Positions 16,122-25,136 are shown, counted from the stretch's first letter. The stretch is DNA of 64,000 bases from Halovivax limisalsi (GCF_023093535.1 NZ_CP095757.1:1-64000); one strand, 5' to 3'. Notes: generated from the letters alone by a model not told the origin. Made by a program: numbers and translations.

Positions 16122-16730
16122 ATGTGGCCCTGGGAACACGTGCTCGTCGGCTACCTGGCGTACTCGCTCTTCTGTCACCTCTGGTGGCGCGAGTCCCCCG
16201 GCGGCCTGGAAGCGATCGCGGTGGTGCTGGGCTCGCTCCTCCCGGACCTGATCGACAAGCCGCTGGCCTGGGAGTTCGGCGTCTTCGATGGCGGCTACGC
16301 GCTCGGGCACTCGGTCTTGTTCGTCCTGCCGTTCACGCTGGCGGTCGGCCTGTTCGCCCGGGTCCTCGGGCGGGTCCGCGCCGGCGTCGCGCTCGCCGTC
16401 GGCTACGTGCTGCACCTCCCGGGCGACGCGTTCTACGGCTACCTCCAGAGCGGGACGGTTCACTACGACGCGCACCTCTGGCCGGTCGTCCGTTACTCGC
16501 GCGCGACCGAGCGTCCCGATCTCGTCGGCGAGATCACCCACTTCGCCACCGAGTACTGGGCCCAGGTCCAGGCCGGCGATCAGACGACCTACGTGCTGGC
16601 CCAGTTCGCCCTTGCCGGAGTCGTGTTCGTCCTCTGGCTCGTCGACGGCGCGCCGGTGCTCCGGGAGTGCCTGGCGGCCGGGAAGCGTCTCGGCGGCCGA
16701 TTTCTGGCGGTGATGGGAAAGGCGACGTAG
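16122..16730 (+). CDS. YdjM/LexA-binding-type membrane-bound metal-dependent hydrolase
   Basis: A 202-residue membrane protein with about four hydrophobic helices. It opens MWPWEHVLVGYLAYSLFCHL, has the motif SLLPDLIDKPLAW near residue 45, ALGHSVLF near 66 and HLPGDAFYG near 105; the P-D-x-D/K and spaced His residues are those of the DUF457/YdjM family of putative membrane-bound metal-dependent hydrolases. The activity of this family is largely predicted. A GCATAACTA element lies about 30 nt before the ATG. Confidence 0.85.
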   Translation: MWPWEHVLVGYLAYSLFCHLWWRESPGGLEAIAVVLGSLLPDLIDKPLAWEFGVFDGGYALGHSVLFVLPFTLAVGLFARVLGRVRAGVALAVGYVLHLPGDAFYGYLQSGTVHYDAHLWPVVRYSRATERPDLVGEITHFATEYWAQVQAGDQTTYVLAQFALAGVVFVLWLVDGAPVLRECLAAGKRLGGRFLAVMGKAT

Positions 16731-16769
16731 GAGCCCGTGCGCACCCCGGACTCGGACCGCGCGATACGT

Positions 16770-18764
16770 CTAGCTCTCGCGGTACATTTCCTCGATCCGA
16801 TCCTCGAACCGATCGGTGATCGTCCGGCGCTTCTTCTTCATCGTGGGGGTGAGGAGGTCGTTCTCCTCGGTGAACTCGGTCCCGACGAGGCGGAACTTCT
16901 TGATGGTCTCGTAGTCCTCGAAGTGCTCGTTGACGCGATCGACCTCGCGCTCGACGTACTCGCGAACGCGCTCGTGCGCACAGGCGTCGTCCGGATCCGC
17001 GGGGAGATCGATACCCTCCTCGTCGGCCCACTCGCGGACGTGCTCCATGTTCGGGACGACCAGCGCGGCGACGAACTTGCGGCCGTCGCCGACGACCATG
17101 CACTGTTCGACGACCTCGCTGGCGGCGAAGCGGTCCTCGATGGGGCCGGGCGCGACGTTCTTGCCCGTCGAGAGGACGAGGATCTCCTTCGCTCGCTCGC
17201 GGAACTCGAGGTAGCCGTCGGGGCGGCGGTGGACGATGTCGCCGGTGCGGAACCACCGGCCGGCCTCGTCCGGGTTCTCGAGTTCACCCTCGACGGATTC
17301 GGGCGGCTCGTCGGAGAAGGACCGCTCGGTCGCGCCGGGGTTGTTCCAGTAGCCGTCGCTGACGTTCGGGCCGCGGACGACGAGTTCGCCCACCTCGCCG
17401 GGGTCGTCCGCGAAGGCGTCGTCCGTAATGACGCTCGGGTCGATCCCGGTCTGGATGTCGGCGACCGGCGGCCCGATCGTCCCGATCTTCGGCGCGGCCG
17501 GCGGGTTGACCGTCACGACGGGGGCGGTCTCGGTGAGGCCGTAGCCCTCGTAGATCGGCAGCCCCATCGCGTGATAGAGCGCGCAGAGCTCAGCCGAGAG
17601 GCTGCCGCCGCCGCTGATGAGCATCTCGATCTCGCCGCCGAGGGCCTCGCGGACGGTCGAGAAGACGAGCCTGTCCGCGAGTTTGCGCTTGAGTTCGAGG
17701 ACGGTCCCCGGATCGTCGGCCTCGTGGTACGCGACGCCGACGTCGACCGCCCACTCGAAGATGCGCTCCTTCACGGCCGATTCGCTCGCCTGCTCGCGGA
17801 TCGCGTCGTAAATCTTCTCGTACACGCGCGGGACGCTGGTCGCGCTCGTCGGACCGATCGCCGCGAAGTCCGCCTGGAGGGTGTCGGGCGACTCCGCGTA
17901 GGCCACGCTCGCGCCGCTGCCGAACATGAGAAAGTGCCCGGAGGTTCGCTCGAAGACGTGGGCGAGCGGAAGGTAGGAAACGACCGTCGTGTGCTCGTCG
18001 ATCGACGGGACGTCCGGCGGCGTCTCCGGTTTTCGCGCGACGCGCTTTCGGATCTGCGTGACGTTCGACCGGAAGTTCCGATGGGTAAGTTTCACGCCTT
18101 TCGGCTTCCCGGTCGTCCCGCTGGTGTAGATCAGACTCGCGAGGTCGTCCATCGCCGGTTCGTCGATCCACTCCTGGTAGGCGTCCGGGTCGAAGACGTC
18201 CTGCCCGCGCTCGTAGACGTCGGCCAGCGTGTGGACGTCCGTCCGGGCGTGGTCGTCCGCGACGGCGTCCATCGTGACGACGAACGAGAGGTCGAGCTCG
18301 TCCTCGACCTCGCCCAGGCGTTCCAGCATGTCCTCGTTCTCGACGACGACGGCGTCGGCGCCGGCGTCGCCGAGCAGGTAGGCGATTTTCGAGGGCGAGG
18401 AACCCGCGTAGACCGTGGAGACGACGGCGCCGATCGAGAGCAGGGCGAAGTCCGACTGGGCCCACTCCATGCGCGTGTTCGCGAAGATGGCGACGCGGTC
18501 GCCGGGGTCGACGCCGAGGTCGCGGAATCCGGCCGCCAGATTCGAGACGATGTCGCGCATCTCGCCGTAGGTGAGCGTGCCCCACTCGCCGGGTTCGGCC
18601 CGCGGGACGACCGAGCCCGTCAGCGTGCGGTCGTGGATCCCGCCCTTGTAGTGCTGGGCCGGTCGGTCGGGGTATCGCGACGCGGCCGTCTCGAACAGCC
18701 GACCGAGCGTCGTCTCGCCCGTCACCCAGTCGTCGTGATCGCGCTCCGCTGCCAGCCAATCCAT
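16770..18764 (-). CDS. long-chain fatty acid--CoA ligase (AMP-forming)
   Basis: A 664-residue adenylate-forming enzyme. The phosphate-binding signature SLIYTSGTTGKPKGVKLTHRN lies near residue 205, YLPLAHVFER near 255, the adenine-binding block GYGLTETAPVV near 405 and the hinge region WFRTGDIVHRRPDGYLEFRERAKEILVLSTGKNV near 500-535. This is the eukaryote-like long-chain acyl-CoA synthetase (FAA1/FadD15) subtype by motif wording. The ATG with complement at 18762-18764 is preferred over the GTG at 18785 because the TATA-like box at 18790 is only then at proper spacing. It activates fatty acids for CoA-dependent metabolism. Confidence 0.93.
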   Translation of the reverse strand: MDWLAAERDHDDWVTGETTLGRLFETAASRYPDRPAQHYKGGIHDRTLTGSVVPRAEPGEWGTLTYGEMRDIVSNLAAGFRDLGVDPGDRVAIFANTRMEWAQSDFALLSIGAVVSTVYAGSSPSKIAYLLGDAGADAVVVENEDMLERLGEVEDELDLSFVVTMDAVADDHARTDVHTLADVYERGQDVFDPDAYQEWIDEPAMDDLASLIYTSGTTGKPKGVKLTHRNFRSNVTQIRKRVARKPETPPDVPSIDEHTTVVSYLPLAHVFERTSGHFLMFGSGASVAYAESPDTLQADFAAIGPTSATSVPRVYEKIYDAIREQASESAVKERIFEWAVDVGVAYHEADDPGTVLELKRKLADRLVFSTVREALGGEIEMLISGGGSLSAELCALYHAMGLPIYEGYGLTETAPVVTVNPPAAPKIGTIGPPVADIQTGIDPSVITDDAFADDPGEVGELVVRGPNVSDGYWNNPGATERSFSDEPPESVEGELENPDEAGRWFRTGDIVHRRPDGYLEFRERAKEILVLSTGKNVAPGPIEDRFAASEVVEQCMVVGDGRKFVAALVVPNMEHVREWADEEGIDLPADPDDACAHERVREYVEREVDRVNEHFEDYETIKKFRLVGTEFTEENDLLTPTMKKKRRTITDRFEDRIEEMYRES

Positions 18765-18789
18765 GTTCCGAAACCAGACGCTCACGAAA

Positions 18790-18798
18790 GATAAAGAC
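18790..18798 (-). promoter_or_regulatory. TATA-like box for acyl-CoA ligase
   Basis: GTCTTTATC on the minus strand is centred 30 nt before the ATG at 18764 and only about 9 nt before the upstream GTG, so it decides the start. Confidence 0.5.
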
Positions 18799-19012
18799 CG
18801 ATGATCGCCAAGCCGATTTCTGTCCGTTTATCGGGAGGCGCCGGGAAGTTGGGAATATTTCGCCCCATATCGGGATGAGAGTTTTTCTTTTCCGCACTAT
18901 TCTCCCACGTTCACTGCATTCGACCGCAGGACGAGAAGTGGCGGCGGTCCGTCATCGGTACGGCTGCGGTCACCGACAGTTAAGCACCTCCGATTCGTCA
19001 CCTCGAACGAAC

Positions 19013-20305
19013 GTGCGTCTCGTACAACTGACGATTCCGGTCGGCTCGCGCCGGTCGGTGCTGTCGGCCCTCGACGACCGCAACATCGATTACGTCGTCT
19101 CCGAGGAGACGAGCAAGCGGGGGTACACCGCGGTCGTCTACTTTCCGCTGCCGAAACCGGCCGTCGAACCGATCCTCGACGAACTGGCCGAGCAGGGCAT
19201 TCCCGAGGACGCCTACACGGTCGTCGTCGAGGCCGAGACGGTGGTCTCTCGCCACTTCGACGCGTTGCAAGCGGAGTACGAGGCGTCGAGCGTCGAGTCC
19301 GAGCGGATCTCGCGCCAGGAACTCCAGAGCGAGGCCCGGTCGCTGACGCCGTCGCGGGACGTCTTCGTGACGATGACCGTCATCAGCGCGATCGTCGCGA
19401 CGGCCGGCCTGCTGCTCGATTCGGCCGCCGTCGTCGTCGGCTCGATGGTGATCGCCCCGCTGATCGGGCCCGCCCTCGGCGCCAGCGTCGGCTCGGTGCT
19501 CAACGACGAGGAGCTGTTTCACTCGAGCCTCCGCTACCAGCTCGCCGGCGTGCTCGTCGCCATCCTCGCCGCGGCCGCCTTCGCCGTCGTCGTGCGCGTG
19601 ACGAACGTCGTCCCGCCGGGGCTCGACCTGACGAACGTCCCCGAGATCAGCGAGCGCCTCGCGCCGGACCTGCTCTCGCTCGCCGTGGCCCTGGGGGCCG
19701 GCGTCGCGGGCGTGGTGAGCATCTCGACCGGGATCGGCGTGGCCCTCGTCGGCGTCATGATCGCCGCGGCGCTCATTCCGCCGGCGGCCGCGGCCGGGAT
19801 CGCCATCGCCTGGGGCGAACCGACCGCGGCGATCGGCGCGACCGTCCTCGTGATCGTGAACGTCATCTCGGTGAACCTCGCCGGGCTGCTCACCCTGTGG
19901 TACGCCGGCTATCGACCGGAGCGGATCTGGGACCTCGGCCCGACCGAAGAGCGCGTCCGGCGGCGGGTGGTTGGCCTCGTCGTGATCGTCGGCGTGTTCG
20001 CGCTCTTCCTCGGCGGGATCACCTACGCCTCCTACCAGGCGGCCACCTTCGAAGAGGCCGCGCGCAGCGAGGTCGAATCCGTCCTCGCGGACGACGAGGC
20101 CTACCAGTTGCTCGACCTGCAGGTCGAGATGGACGACGACCTGCCGTTTCGCGAACCCGAAACGGTGACCGTGACCGTCGGCGGCCCGCCGGGACAGGGT
20201 GATCCGGCCCTCGTCGCGACGTTACGCGAACGCATCGACGCCCAGACCGACGCGGACGTGACCGTCCAGGTCCGGTTCGTCGGCGTCATCGAGGGCGAAG
20301 CGTGA
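19013..20305 (+). CDS. TIGR00341/DUF389 family membrane protein
   Basis: A 430-residue protein. A soluble N-terminal part of about 115 residues (RLVQLTIPVGSRRSVLSALDDR) is followed by the DUF389 core with motifs RDVFVTMTVISAIVATAGLLLDSAAVVVGSMVIAPLIGP, about six membrane helices to residue 345, and a C-terminal soluble domain of about 75 residues rich in Asp/Val. Function of DUF389 is unknown. The GTG at 19013 is chosen because an AGTTAAGC element lies about 30 nt upstream and the longer frame adds Arg/His-rich non-family residues. It is divergent from the acyl-CoA ligase gene. Confidence 0.88.
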   Translation: MRLVQLTIPVGSRRSVLSALDDRNIDYVVSEETSKRGYTAVVYFPLPKPAVEPILDELAEQGIPEDAYTVVVEAETVVSRHFDALQAEYEASSVESERISRQELQSEARSLTPSRDVFVTMTVISAIVATAGLLLDSAAVVVGSMVIAPLIGPALGASVGSVLNDEELFHSSLRYQLAGVLVAILAAAAFAVVVRVTNVVPPGLDLTNVPEISERLAPDLLSLAVALGAGVAGVVSISTGIGVALVGVMIAAALIPPAAAAGIAIAWGEPTAAIGATVLVIVNVISVNLAGLLTLWYAGYRPERIWDLGPTEERVRRRVVGLVVIVGVFALFLGGITYASYQAATFEEAARSEVESVLADDEAYQLLDLQVEMDDDLPFREPETVTVTVGGPPGQGDPALVATLRERIDAQTDADVTVQVRFVGVIEGEA

Positions 20306-20438
20306 GCGGCCGCGACGCCGCCGTCGGCGACCCGTCGCGATCGCGAATCGGCGACCGCCGCAGCGTCATCAGAGTGTCGTCCCCCGGCCGGCAGGACTAT
20401 ACGCCCCGACGTCGCTCACTCACGAGAGTTGAGCGCCA

Positions 20439-21173
20439 GTGCGAGAATCGATCGTCCAGTTGGTCTTCTTCGTCGCCGTCGCCGCCGTGACGACGGTGTT
20501 CGTCGGCTCCATCGTCACCAACGCCGCCATCTTCGGCGGCGCCGTCGAGAACGCGGGCGAGCGCGACGCGACCGCGATCGACACCGAGATTGCGATCGTC
20601 AACGACCCGGCCGTCGACGCGTACGAACCGGCCGACGGCGGTGGAAACGGCGTCCTCACCCTCTACGTGAAGAACGTCGGTGGGTCGACGCTGGAACCGG
20701 CAGCCCTCGAGCCGCTCGTCGACGGCGCCTACGTCACCAACGTCACGACGACGGTCCGCGACGCCGATCGCTGGTACGCCGGCACCGTCCTCGAAGTCGC
20801 GATCGAGACGACGCTCGATCCGGGGGACCACCGCGTACTGGTCGACGTCAACGGACAGCGCGATCGACTCACCTTCGAACACCGGATCGCCTACTGGGGC
20901 GAGCCCGACAACGCGACGCTGCAGGACGGCGTCTGGGTCGCCGACAACGACACCGTCGACCTGCCGATCCTGACCGACCCCGACCAGCCGGACGAGACCA
21001 TCGACCTGACCGTCAACGACACCGCGACCGCGACGGTCGATCCCGATCCGGTCACGACGGGCTCGGACGGGACCGCGGAGACGACGCTCTCGTTCTCCCA
21101 GACGGGGACGGTGACCGTCACGCTCGATTCCGGCTGGGACACCGACGAGATCGTCGTCCGGTGGGACGGCTGA
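20439..21173 (+). CDS. membrane-anchored archaellum-like (FlaG/FlaF-like) protein
   Basis: A 244-residue protein starting with GTG. Residues 6-28 form a single hydrophobic helix (VQLVFFVAVAAVTTVFVGSIV) resembling the N-terminal helix of FlaF/FlaG and other type IV filament-related proteins. The remainder is beta-rich with Thr/Val/Asp repeats (VLTLYVKNVGGSTLEP is like the extracellular Ig-like domain of FlaG-type proteins; later DTATATVDPDPVTTGSDGTAETT). The C-terminal 70 residues look like a second Ig-like domain. No archaellum genes are adjacent. The family link is suggestive only. Confidence 0.65.
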   Translation: MRESIVQLVFFVAVAAVTTVFVGSIVTNAAIFGGAVENAGERDATAIDTEIAIVNDPAVDAYEPADGGGNGVLTLYVKNVGGSTLEPAALEPLVDGAYVTNVTTTVRDADRWYAGTVLEVAIETTLDPGDHRVLVDVNGQRDRLTFEHRIAYWGEPDNATLQDGVWVADNDTVDLPILTDPDQPDETIDLTVNDTATATVDPDPVTTGSDGTAETTLSFSQTGTVTVTLDSGWDTDEIVVRWDG

Positions 21174-21357
21174 GACGCCGTCTCCATCGAGAGCGCATCG
21201 GCCCCAGCGCTCGCGAGGAGACGAGACTTCGCCGGGAGAATCCGGCGCGTACGGATCGCCGCGTTCAGGACTCTCGGACGATCCGGTTGGCAGAACAGAC
21301 GCGAGGGCAGCGCGGAAATTCCCGGGCGTGGACGAGCGAAGGGTCGATAGCGAACGC

Positions 21358-22173
21358 CTAGGACGACGCCGCGTCCGTGCCGACATCGGCGCCGCGATCG
21401 CCCATCGCCGGCAGGTTGGGATCGCGGTGCGGTGCGCGCCCGAGCGCCGCGCCGTGGAGGTCCTGCTCGTCGAGCTGTGTCTGGAGGACGCGATCGAGCC
21501 GGTTGAGACTCGTCGTGTCGAGGCCGTGGGCCTCCAGCAGGTCAGCAAACCGGGGATCCTCGGCCACGGACTCGAATCGGTCGTAGAGGGATTCGAGTTC
21601 CTCGGGTGAGCGCTCGCGGACCCACTCGCGGTCCTCGAGACCGAGACGGTGCCGGCGCTCGTGGTCGACGACGTAGCGGATGACGACCAGCGACACCTTC
21701 GGGACGGCCCGCTGACTGCCGAAGGCCGTCAGGTCGAGTTCGGTGACGATCCCGAGGACGCGGTCGCGCTCCCAGCGCGAGAGCGAGCAGGCGTTGGCAA
21801 GCGCGTGGGCGATGCGGGCCTTCTCCAGGCGGTGCATCCGGGCGCTGTGACCCGCCATCGCGGGGTGGCGCTCGTCGTGCAGCCGGCGGACGGTCTCGTC
21901 GACGTCGCCGCCGGGCTCGTCCGGGCGGCCGATGAGGGTCGCGCTCGGCGTGGTGACGTCCCACCGCCGGGTTCGTTCGTCCTTGACGGCGTCCAGCCGG
22001 GAGAGCGATCCGTCGCCCGGGCCGGTGCTCACCGGTCGGTCGTCGGCCGGGTCCATCCGGCGGCGAGGGCCCGCGGGCGGCGGGGAGTGATGGTCGACGA
22101 CGCCGTGTCGTCGGTCGTCGGAATAGCCGGCACCGTCGTCTGACGGACCGGACGGTGGCTGTCCGTCGGTCAT
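21358..22173 (-). CDS. DNA-directed RNA polymerase epsilon-like subunit (haloarchaeal)
   Basis: A 271-residue protein. The first 75 residues are a Pro/Gly/Asp-rich, probably disordered arm. The conserved core (RRWDVTTPSATLIGRPDEPGGDVDETVRRLHDE ... WERDRVLGIVTELDLTAFGSQRAVPKVSLVVIRYVVD) matches what I recall of the epsilon subunit described for haloarchaeal RNA polymerase. Its exact role in the enzyme is not established. The upstream 0.6 kb carries four promoter-like repeats pointing at this gene, which suggests strong or layered regulation. The ATG has its complement at 22171-22173. Confidence 0.7.
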   Translation of the reverse strand: MTDGQPPSGPSDDGAGYSDDRRHGVVDHHSPPPAGPRRRMDPADDRPVSTGPGDGSLSRLDAVKDERTRRWDVTTPSATLIGRPDEPGGDVDETVRRLHDERHPAMAGHSARMHRLEKARIAHALANACSLSRWERDRVLGIVTELDLTAFGSQRAVPKVSLVVIRYVVDHERRHRLGLEDREWVRERSPEELESLYDRFESVAEDPRFADLLEAHGLDTTSLNRLDRVLQTQLDEQDLHGAALGRAPHRDPNLPAMGDRGADVGTDAASS

Positions 22174-22240
22174 CGCCTCCTCGTACGGAACGGGGAGGCA
22201 AAAGGGTCGGGGTTCACCCAACGACGGTGAACCCGCTTCG

Positions 22241-22277
22241 CTCACTACGAACCGTTGTCGCCAGAGCCACTTAAAGG
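22241..22277 (-). promoter_or_regulatory. proximal promoter-like repeat copy 1
   Basis: CTTTAAGTGG with the conserved downstream segment. Initiation about 25 nt after the box would fall near 22245-22250, giving a leader of about 75 nt before the ATG at 22173. Confidence 0.5.
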
Positions 22278-22381
22278 CGGATCGGGTACCAGCAGCGACG
22301 CGACGGTCATCGACAAATCGGCACGTATCCTTGCACAGTGTGACAGCGCAACCGCTCGCCGGTCGGCATCCCGGAAGAAGC

Positions 22382-22418
22382 CTCACTACGAACCGTTGTC
22401 GCCAGAAGCACTTAAAGG
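22382..22418 (-). promoter_or_regulatory. promoter-like repeat copy 2
   Basis: CTTTAAGTGCTTCTGGCGAC and the rest of the shared element, 141 bp upstream of copy 1. Confidence 0.45.
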
Positions 22419-22526
22419 AAGAATGGATATCAGTACCGATCCGAAGACTGGCCACAGGCGGAGCGGTGATCCGTCTCCCAACAGTGACGGCGCGGATGCT
22501 CGCCGAACAGTGTTCCCGGAAGAAGG

Positions 22527-22563
22527 CTCACTATGAACCGTTGTCGCCAGAAGTACTTAAAGA
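22527..22563 (-). promoter_or_regulatory. promoter-like repeat copy 3
   Basis: CTTTAAGTACTTCTGGCGAC and the rest of the shared element, 145 bp upstream of copy 2; one base differs in the distal part (GGTTCATAG). Confidence 0.45.
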
Positions 22564-22765
22564 AACGCCGGTACAGCGGATGGGGAGCCTGGGGGAGGAG
22601 CGCTGCCAGGCCGGGGTCCCGGCAGAACGTGGCGATAGTCAAGCGAGGCTGTTGCATCGAGTGGCGATGAACCGCAGAAGAAACTCGCACCGTTTCGCAT
22701 CGATGAAACCGACTGGACGACGGAGACGCGGGGCTCGCTCGAAAACGGGTCGCCGGAGAATCCCT

Positions 22766-22801
22766 CTACTACGAACCGTTGTGACGAGAACCACTTAAAG
22801 G
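22766..22801 (-). promoter_or_regulatory. promoter-like repeat copy 4, most diverged
   Basis: CTTTAAGTGGTTCTCGTCAC followed by AACGGTTCGTAGT; it lies about 60 bp after the hemL stop codon and 238 bp upstream of copy 3. Confidence 0.45.
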
Positions 22802-22859
22802 TCGCAGCGCCACGTCGGCACCTGCTCCCCCAAACCGGCGCCAGCGGACTGGTCCCGGC

Positions 22860-24134
22860 TCAGAGCGCTTCCTTGTAGGCTTCGAGGGTTCGGTCGACGT
22901 CCTCGTCGGTGTGGGCGTGGCTGACGAACTGACACTCGAACTGGTTCTGCGAGAGGAAGATCTCCTCCTCGAGCATCGATTCCCAGAAGATTCGCCGCCA
23001 GCGGTCGGTCTCGCCGCGCTCGACGTCCGCCGCGCAGGTGGGTTCCGTCCCGTCGCGCGTGAAGAGGACCTTGAACATGCTCGCGGTCCCGGCGACGGTG
23101 TACTCGGGCGCCTGGTCGGCGACGATGTCTTCCAGTCCGCTCCGGAGTCGCTCGCCGAGGTCGTCGACGTGCGCGTAGACGTCGTTCTCGGCGGCGTAGG
23201 TGAGCGTCTCGAGGCCGGCGGCCATCGTCACCGGGTGGCCGGAGAAGGTGCCCGCCTGGAAGACGTCGCCCGCGGGCGTGAGGTGCTCCATGATCTCGGC
23301 CCGACCGCCGACGGCGCCGACGGGGAACCCGCCCCCGACGATCTTCCCGAACGTCGTGAGGTCCGGCGTCACGTCGAAGCGACCCTGCGCGCAGCCGAGG
23401 CCGCCGACGCGGAAGCCCGTGATGACCTCGTCGAAGATGAGGAGGGCGTCGTGTTCGGCGGTGATATTGCGGAGGAACTCGTGGTAGCCCTCCTCCGGGT
23501 GGACGATGCCGTAGTTGCCGAGGATGGGCTCGGTGAGCACCGCCGCGATGTCGTCGCCGTGGGCCTCGAAGACCTCCCGCATCGCGTCGCGGTCGTTGAA
23601 CGGGACCGGGAGCGTGTGCTCGGCGAACGATTGGGGGATGCCCGCCGAAGAGGGGCGCGGATGTTCGGCGTCGCCCTCGACGAGCGTCGTCTCCTGGGCG
23701 CCGTGATAGCCGCCCTGCATCACGACGATCTTGTTCCGACCGGTGTACCCCCGCGCGAGGCGGACCGCCGAGACGGTCGCCTCGGTCCCGGAGTTGACGA
23801 AGCGGAGCTGTTCGACGCTCGGGACGTGCCGGGTCACGAACTCCGCGAGTTCGATCTCGACCTCCGTCGGCGCGGCGTACATGGGTCCCTCGCTGGCCCG
23901 GCGCTGGACCGCCGCCCGCACCGACTCCGGCATGTCGTGGCCCAGCAGCAGCGGTCCCAGGCCCATCACCCAGTCGACGTAGCGGTTGTCGTCGACGTCC
24001 ACCACGTGGCCGCCGTCGCCCTTGTGGACGAAGAACGGGTACGGTTCGACCGCCGCCCGGACGGCGGAGTTGACGCCGCCCGGCATCACGGAGAGCGCCC
24101 GGTCGTACAGGTCGCGTGATCGATCGTGCTTCAT
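22860..24134 (-). CDS. hemL: glutamate-1-semialdehyde 2,1-aminomutase
   Basis: A 424-residue PLP enzyme of the C5 tetrapyrrole pathway, converting glutamate-1-semialdehyde into 5-aminolevulinate. Visible motifs: [12 protein letters not shown] at the N terminus, [17 protein letters not shown] near residue 118, [13 protein letters not shown] near 240, and the PLP lysine in [17 protein letters not shown] near 264. The ATG with complement at 24132-24134 is preceded by ATCTTTGCC at 26-34 nt. hemB lies about 3.6 kb away on the same strand. The epsilon-like gene follows downstream but has its own promoter-like array. Confidence 0.97.
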   Translation of the reverse strand: MKHDRSRDLYDRALSVMPGGVNSAVRAAVEPYPFFVHKGDGGHVVDVDDNRYVDWVMGLGPLLLGHDMPESVRAAVQRRASEGPMYAAPTEVEIELAEFVTRHVPSVEQLRFVNSGTEATVSAVRLARGYTGRNKIVVMQGGYHGAQETTLVEGDAEHPRPSSAGIPQSFAEHTLPVPFNDRDAMREVFEAHGDDIAAVLTEPILGNYGIVHPEEGYHEFLRNITAEHDALLIFDEVITGFRVGGLGCAQGRFDVTPDLTTFGKIVGGGFPVGAVGGRAEIMEHLTPAGDVFQAGTFSGHPVTMAAGLETLTYAAENDVYAHVDDLGERLRSGLEDIVADQAPEYTVAGTASMFKVLFTRDGTEPTCAADVERGETDRWRRIFWESMLEEEIFLSQNQFECQFVSHAHTDEDVDRTLEAYKEAL

Positions 24135-24298
24135 ACGCGCGGGTTGGCCCTCACCCGGCAAAGATGTACCGAGGTTCGTCTGACCTCGACCGGGAGACGG
24201 AGATCGGGTCCGATTGACCGACGAACAGTCGAGGAGTACCTGCGTCACGAACGGAAAGAACCGGAGCACACATGTCGGCCATCCGTCTGGTGGCGAGT

Positions 24299-24514
24299 AT
24301 GTCCGACCGGACGCCGCTCGGGTTCGGCGCCATACTGGTGATCGGCGGTTCGCTGTCGGCGGTCGATCATCCCGTCATCGACTGGTTCAACCGCTGGGTG
24401 AAATCAGTCGGAACGAACCAGCGGCCGTCGGAGATCGAAATGAGTCGACCGTCGGTGCTGGTCGGACGGGTAGTCGGAACGCCACTCGTCGTCGGTGGCG
24501 CAGTCATCGCGTGA
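24299..24514 (+). CDS. small membrane protein, unknown function
   Basis: A 71-residue protein with two hydrophobic segments, [15 protein letters not shown] near residues 8-22 and [19 protein letters not shown] at the C terminus, separated by a charged loop. I start it at the ATG at 24299; an alternative ATG at 24272 adds MSAIRLVAS. No family recognised. It is divergent from hemL, 164 bp away. Moderate confidence because of its size. Confidence 0.5.
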   Translation: MSDRTPLGFGAILVIGGSLSAVDHPVIDWFNRWVKSVGTNQRPSEIEMSRPSVLVGRVVGTPLVVGGAVIA

Positions 24515-24691
24515 CGGGGGTTCGTCGGGTGAAGAGCCGGTCGAGCGCGAGCGAGACCGGTTCGCGTGAGCGATGGTAACTCAAGACAGCTCGCACCAAA
24601 TCCTGCCGATGCGATTCGCCACCACGTTGAACCGGTTACGTCGTCCGCAGCCGAATTCAGTGACGGATCGGTTCGCGGCCCGAACGATACA

Positions 24692-25087
24692 TTACGGCCT
24701 GGGCGCCTCTTCGGCCTCGATAATCTCGTCCGGCTTCGAAACGGTTGCGTAGAGTTCTCGCCAATGGGCTTCGAGAAAGACGTCGTTTTTGTCGAACAAC
24801 TCCCGCGCACTCTCGGTGAGCCGATAGAACGTTCTCGGCTGATCTCGCTTCACCGCTTCTTCGGGGAGCGTTTCCGTCTCGACGAGTCCCGCGCTATGGA
24901 GTTCGTCGATGTGTTCGTAGATTGTCGACCGGTGGAGCCCCGTCATGAATTCGAGTTCTTTCATCGACGGGAGACCCTTCGGGTGGGCGACGATGTTCGA
25001 GACGATATCTCGTCGAGACGGCGCCGACAGCGCGTCGACCACGTCGAAGAACGCGCTGTTTTCGGCGGGCGGAATAGATTGGGACAC
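24692..25087 (-). CDS. winged helix-turn-helix transcriptional regulator
   Basis: A 131-residue regulator from the GTG with complement at 25085-25087 (SQSIPPAENSAFFDVVDALSAPSRRDIVSNIV). The central 70 residues form an ArsR/MarR-type winged helix with LPSMKELEFMTGLHRSTIYEHIDELHSAGLVE as the DNA-binding segment and PRTFYRLTESARELF as the wing. The GTG is preferred because GGTAAAAC (minus GTTTTACC) lies 24-31 nt upstream, a leaderless arrangement; a TTG at 25135 would place the operator inside the gene. A perfect inverted repeat sits immediately upstream of that TATA box, so autoregulation and control of the divergent gene are likely. Ligand unknown. Confidence 0.82.
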   Translation of the reverse strand: MSQSIPPAENSAFFDVVDALSAPSRRDIVSNIVAHPKGLPSMKELEFMTGLHRSTIYEHIDELHSAGLVETETLPEEAVKRDQPRTFYRLTESARELFDKNDVFLEAHWRELYATVSKPDEIIEAEEAPRP

Positions 25088-25108
25088 ACCTTGTCGTTCG
25101 CGTTCGAG

Positions 25109-25118
25109 CGGTAAAACT
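25109..25118 (-). promoter_or_regulatory. TATA-like box for the divergent regulator
   Basis: Minus-strand GTTTTACC lies about 24-31 nt before the GTG at 25087. Confidence 0.45.
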
Positions 25119-25120
25119 AT

Positions 25121-25136
25121 GTTGGCGACAGCCAAC
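25121..25136. promoter_or_regulatory. palindromic operator candidate GTTGGC-GACA-GCCAAC
   Basis: Perfect 6-bp arms with a 4-bp centre, abutting the TATA-like box of the winged helix regulator and lying 45-70 bp before the divergent gene. The position is that expected for an operator that governs both promoters. Binding by the adjacent regulator is inferred. Confidence 0.55.

Larger units (their letters stand above)
22241..22801 (-). repeat. array of four promoter-like repeats with about 141-, 145- and 238-bp spacing
   Basis: Four imperfect copies of a 36-bp element occupy the 686-bp non-coding stretch between the epsilon-like gene and hemL. Read on the minus strand each begins CTTTAAGT (TATA-like) followed by a conserved segment TCTGGCGACAACGGTTCGTAGT. 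Copies lie at about 22241-22277, 22382-22418, 22527-22563 and 22766-22801. The spacers of copies 1-3 also share short identities (ACAGTG-GAC-GCGC, CTCGCCG, CCCGGAAGAAG), so the unit that was duplicated is about 141-145 bp. Conservation extends about 30 bp downstream of the TATA box, as in duplicated promoters with initiation regions. All point toward the epsilon-like gene. Confidence 0.85.

Noticed and set aside
16737-18794. Long plus-strand open frame opposite the acyl-CoA ligase
   Set aside because: The minus strand encodes a full AMP-binding enzyme with signature motifs.
22241-22690. A coding repeat FKxxWRQRF on the minus strand
   Set aside because: It arises because the promoter-like repeat is read as protein in one frame; spacing of 145 and 238 bp breaks the frame and there is no family resemblance.
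22241-22801. CRISPR array
   Set aside because: Only four copies, unequal spacing of 141-238 bp and imperfect repeats; no cas genes. Spacing and sequence fit duplicated promoters better.
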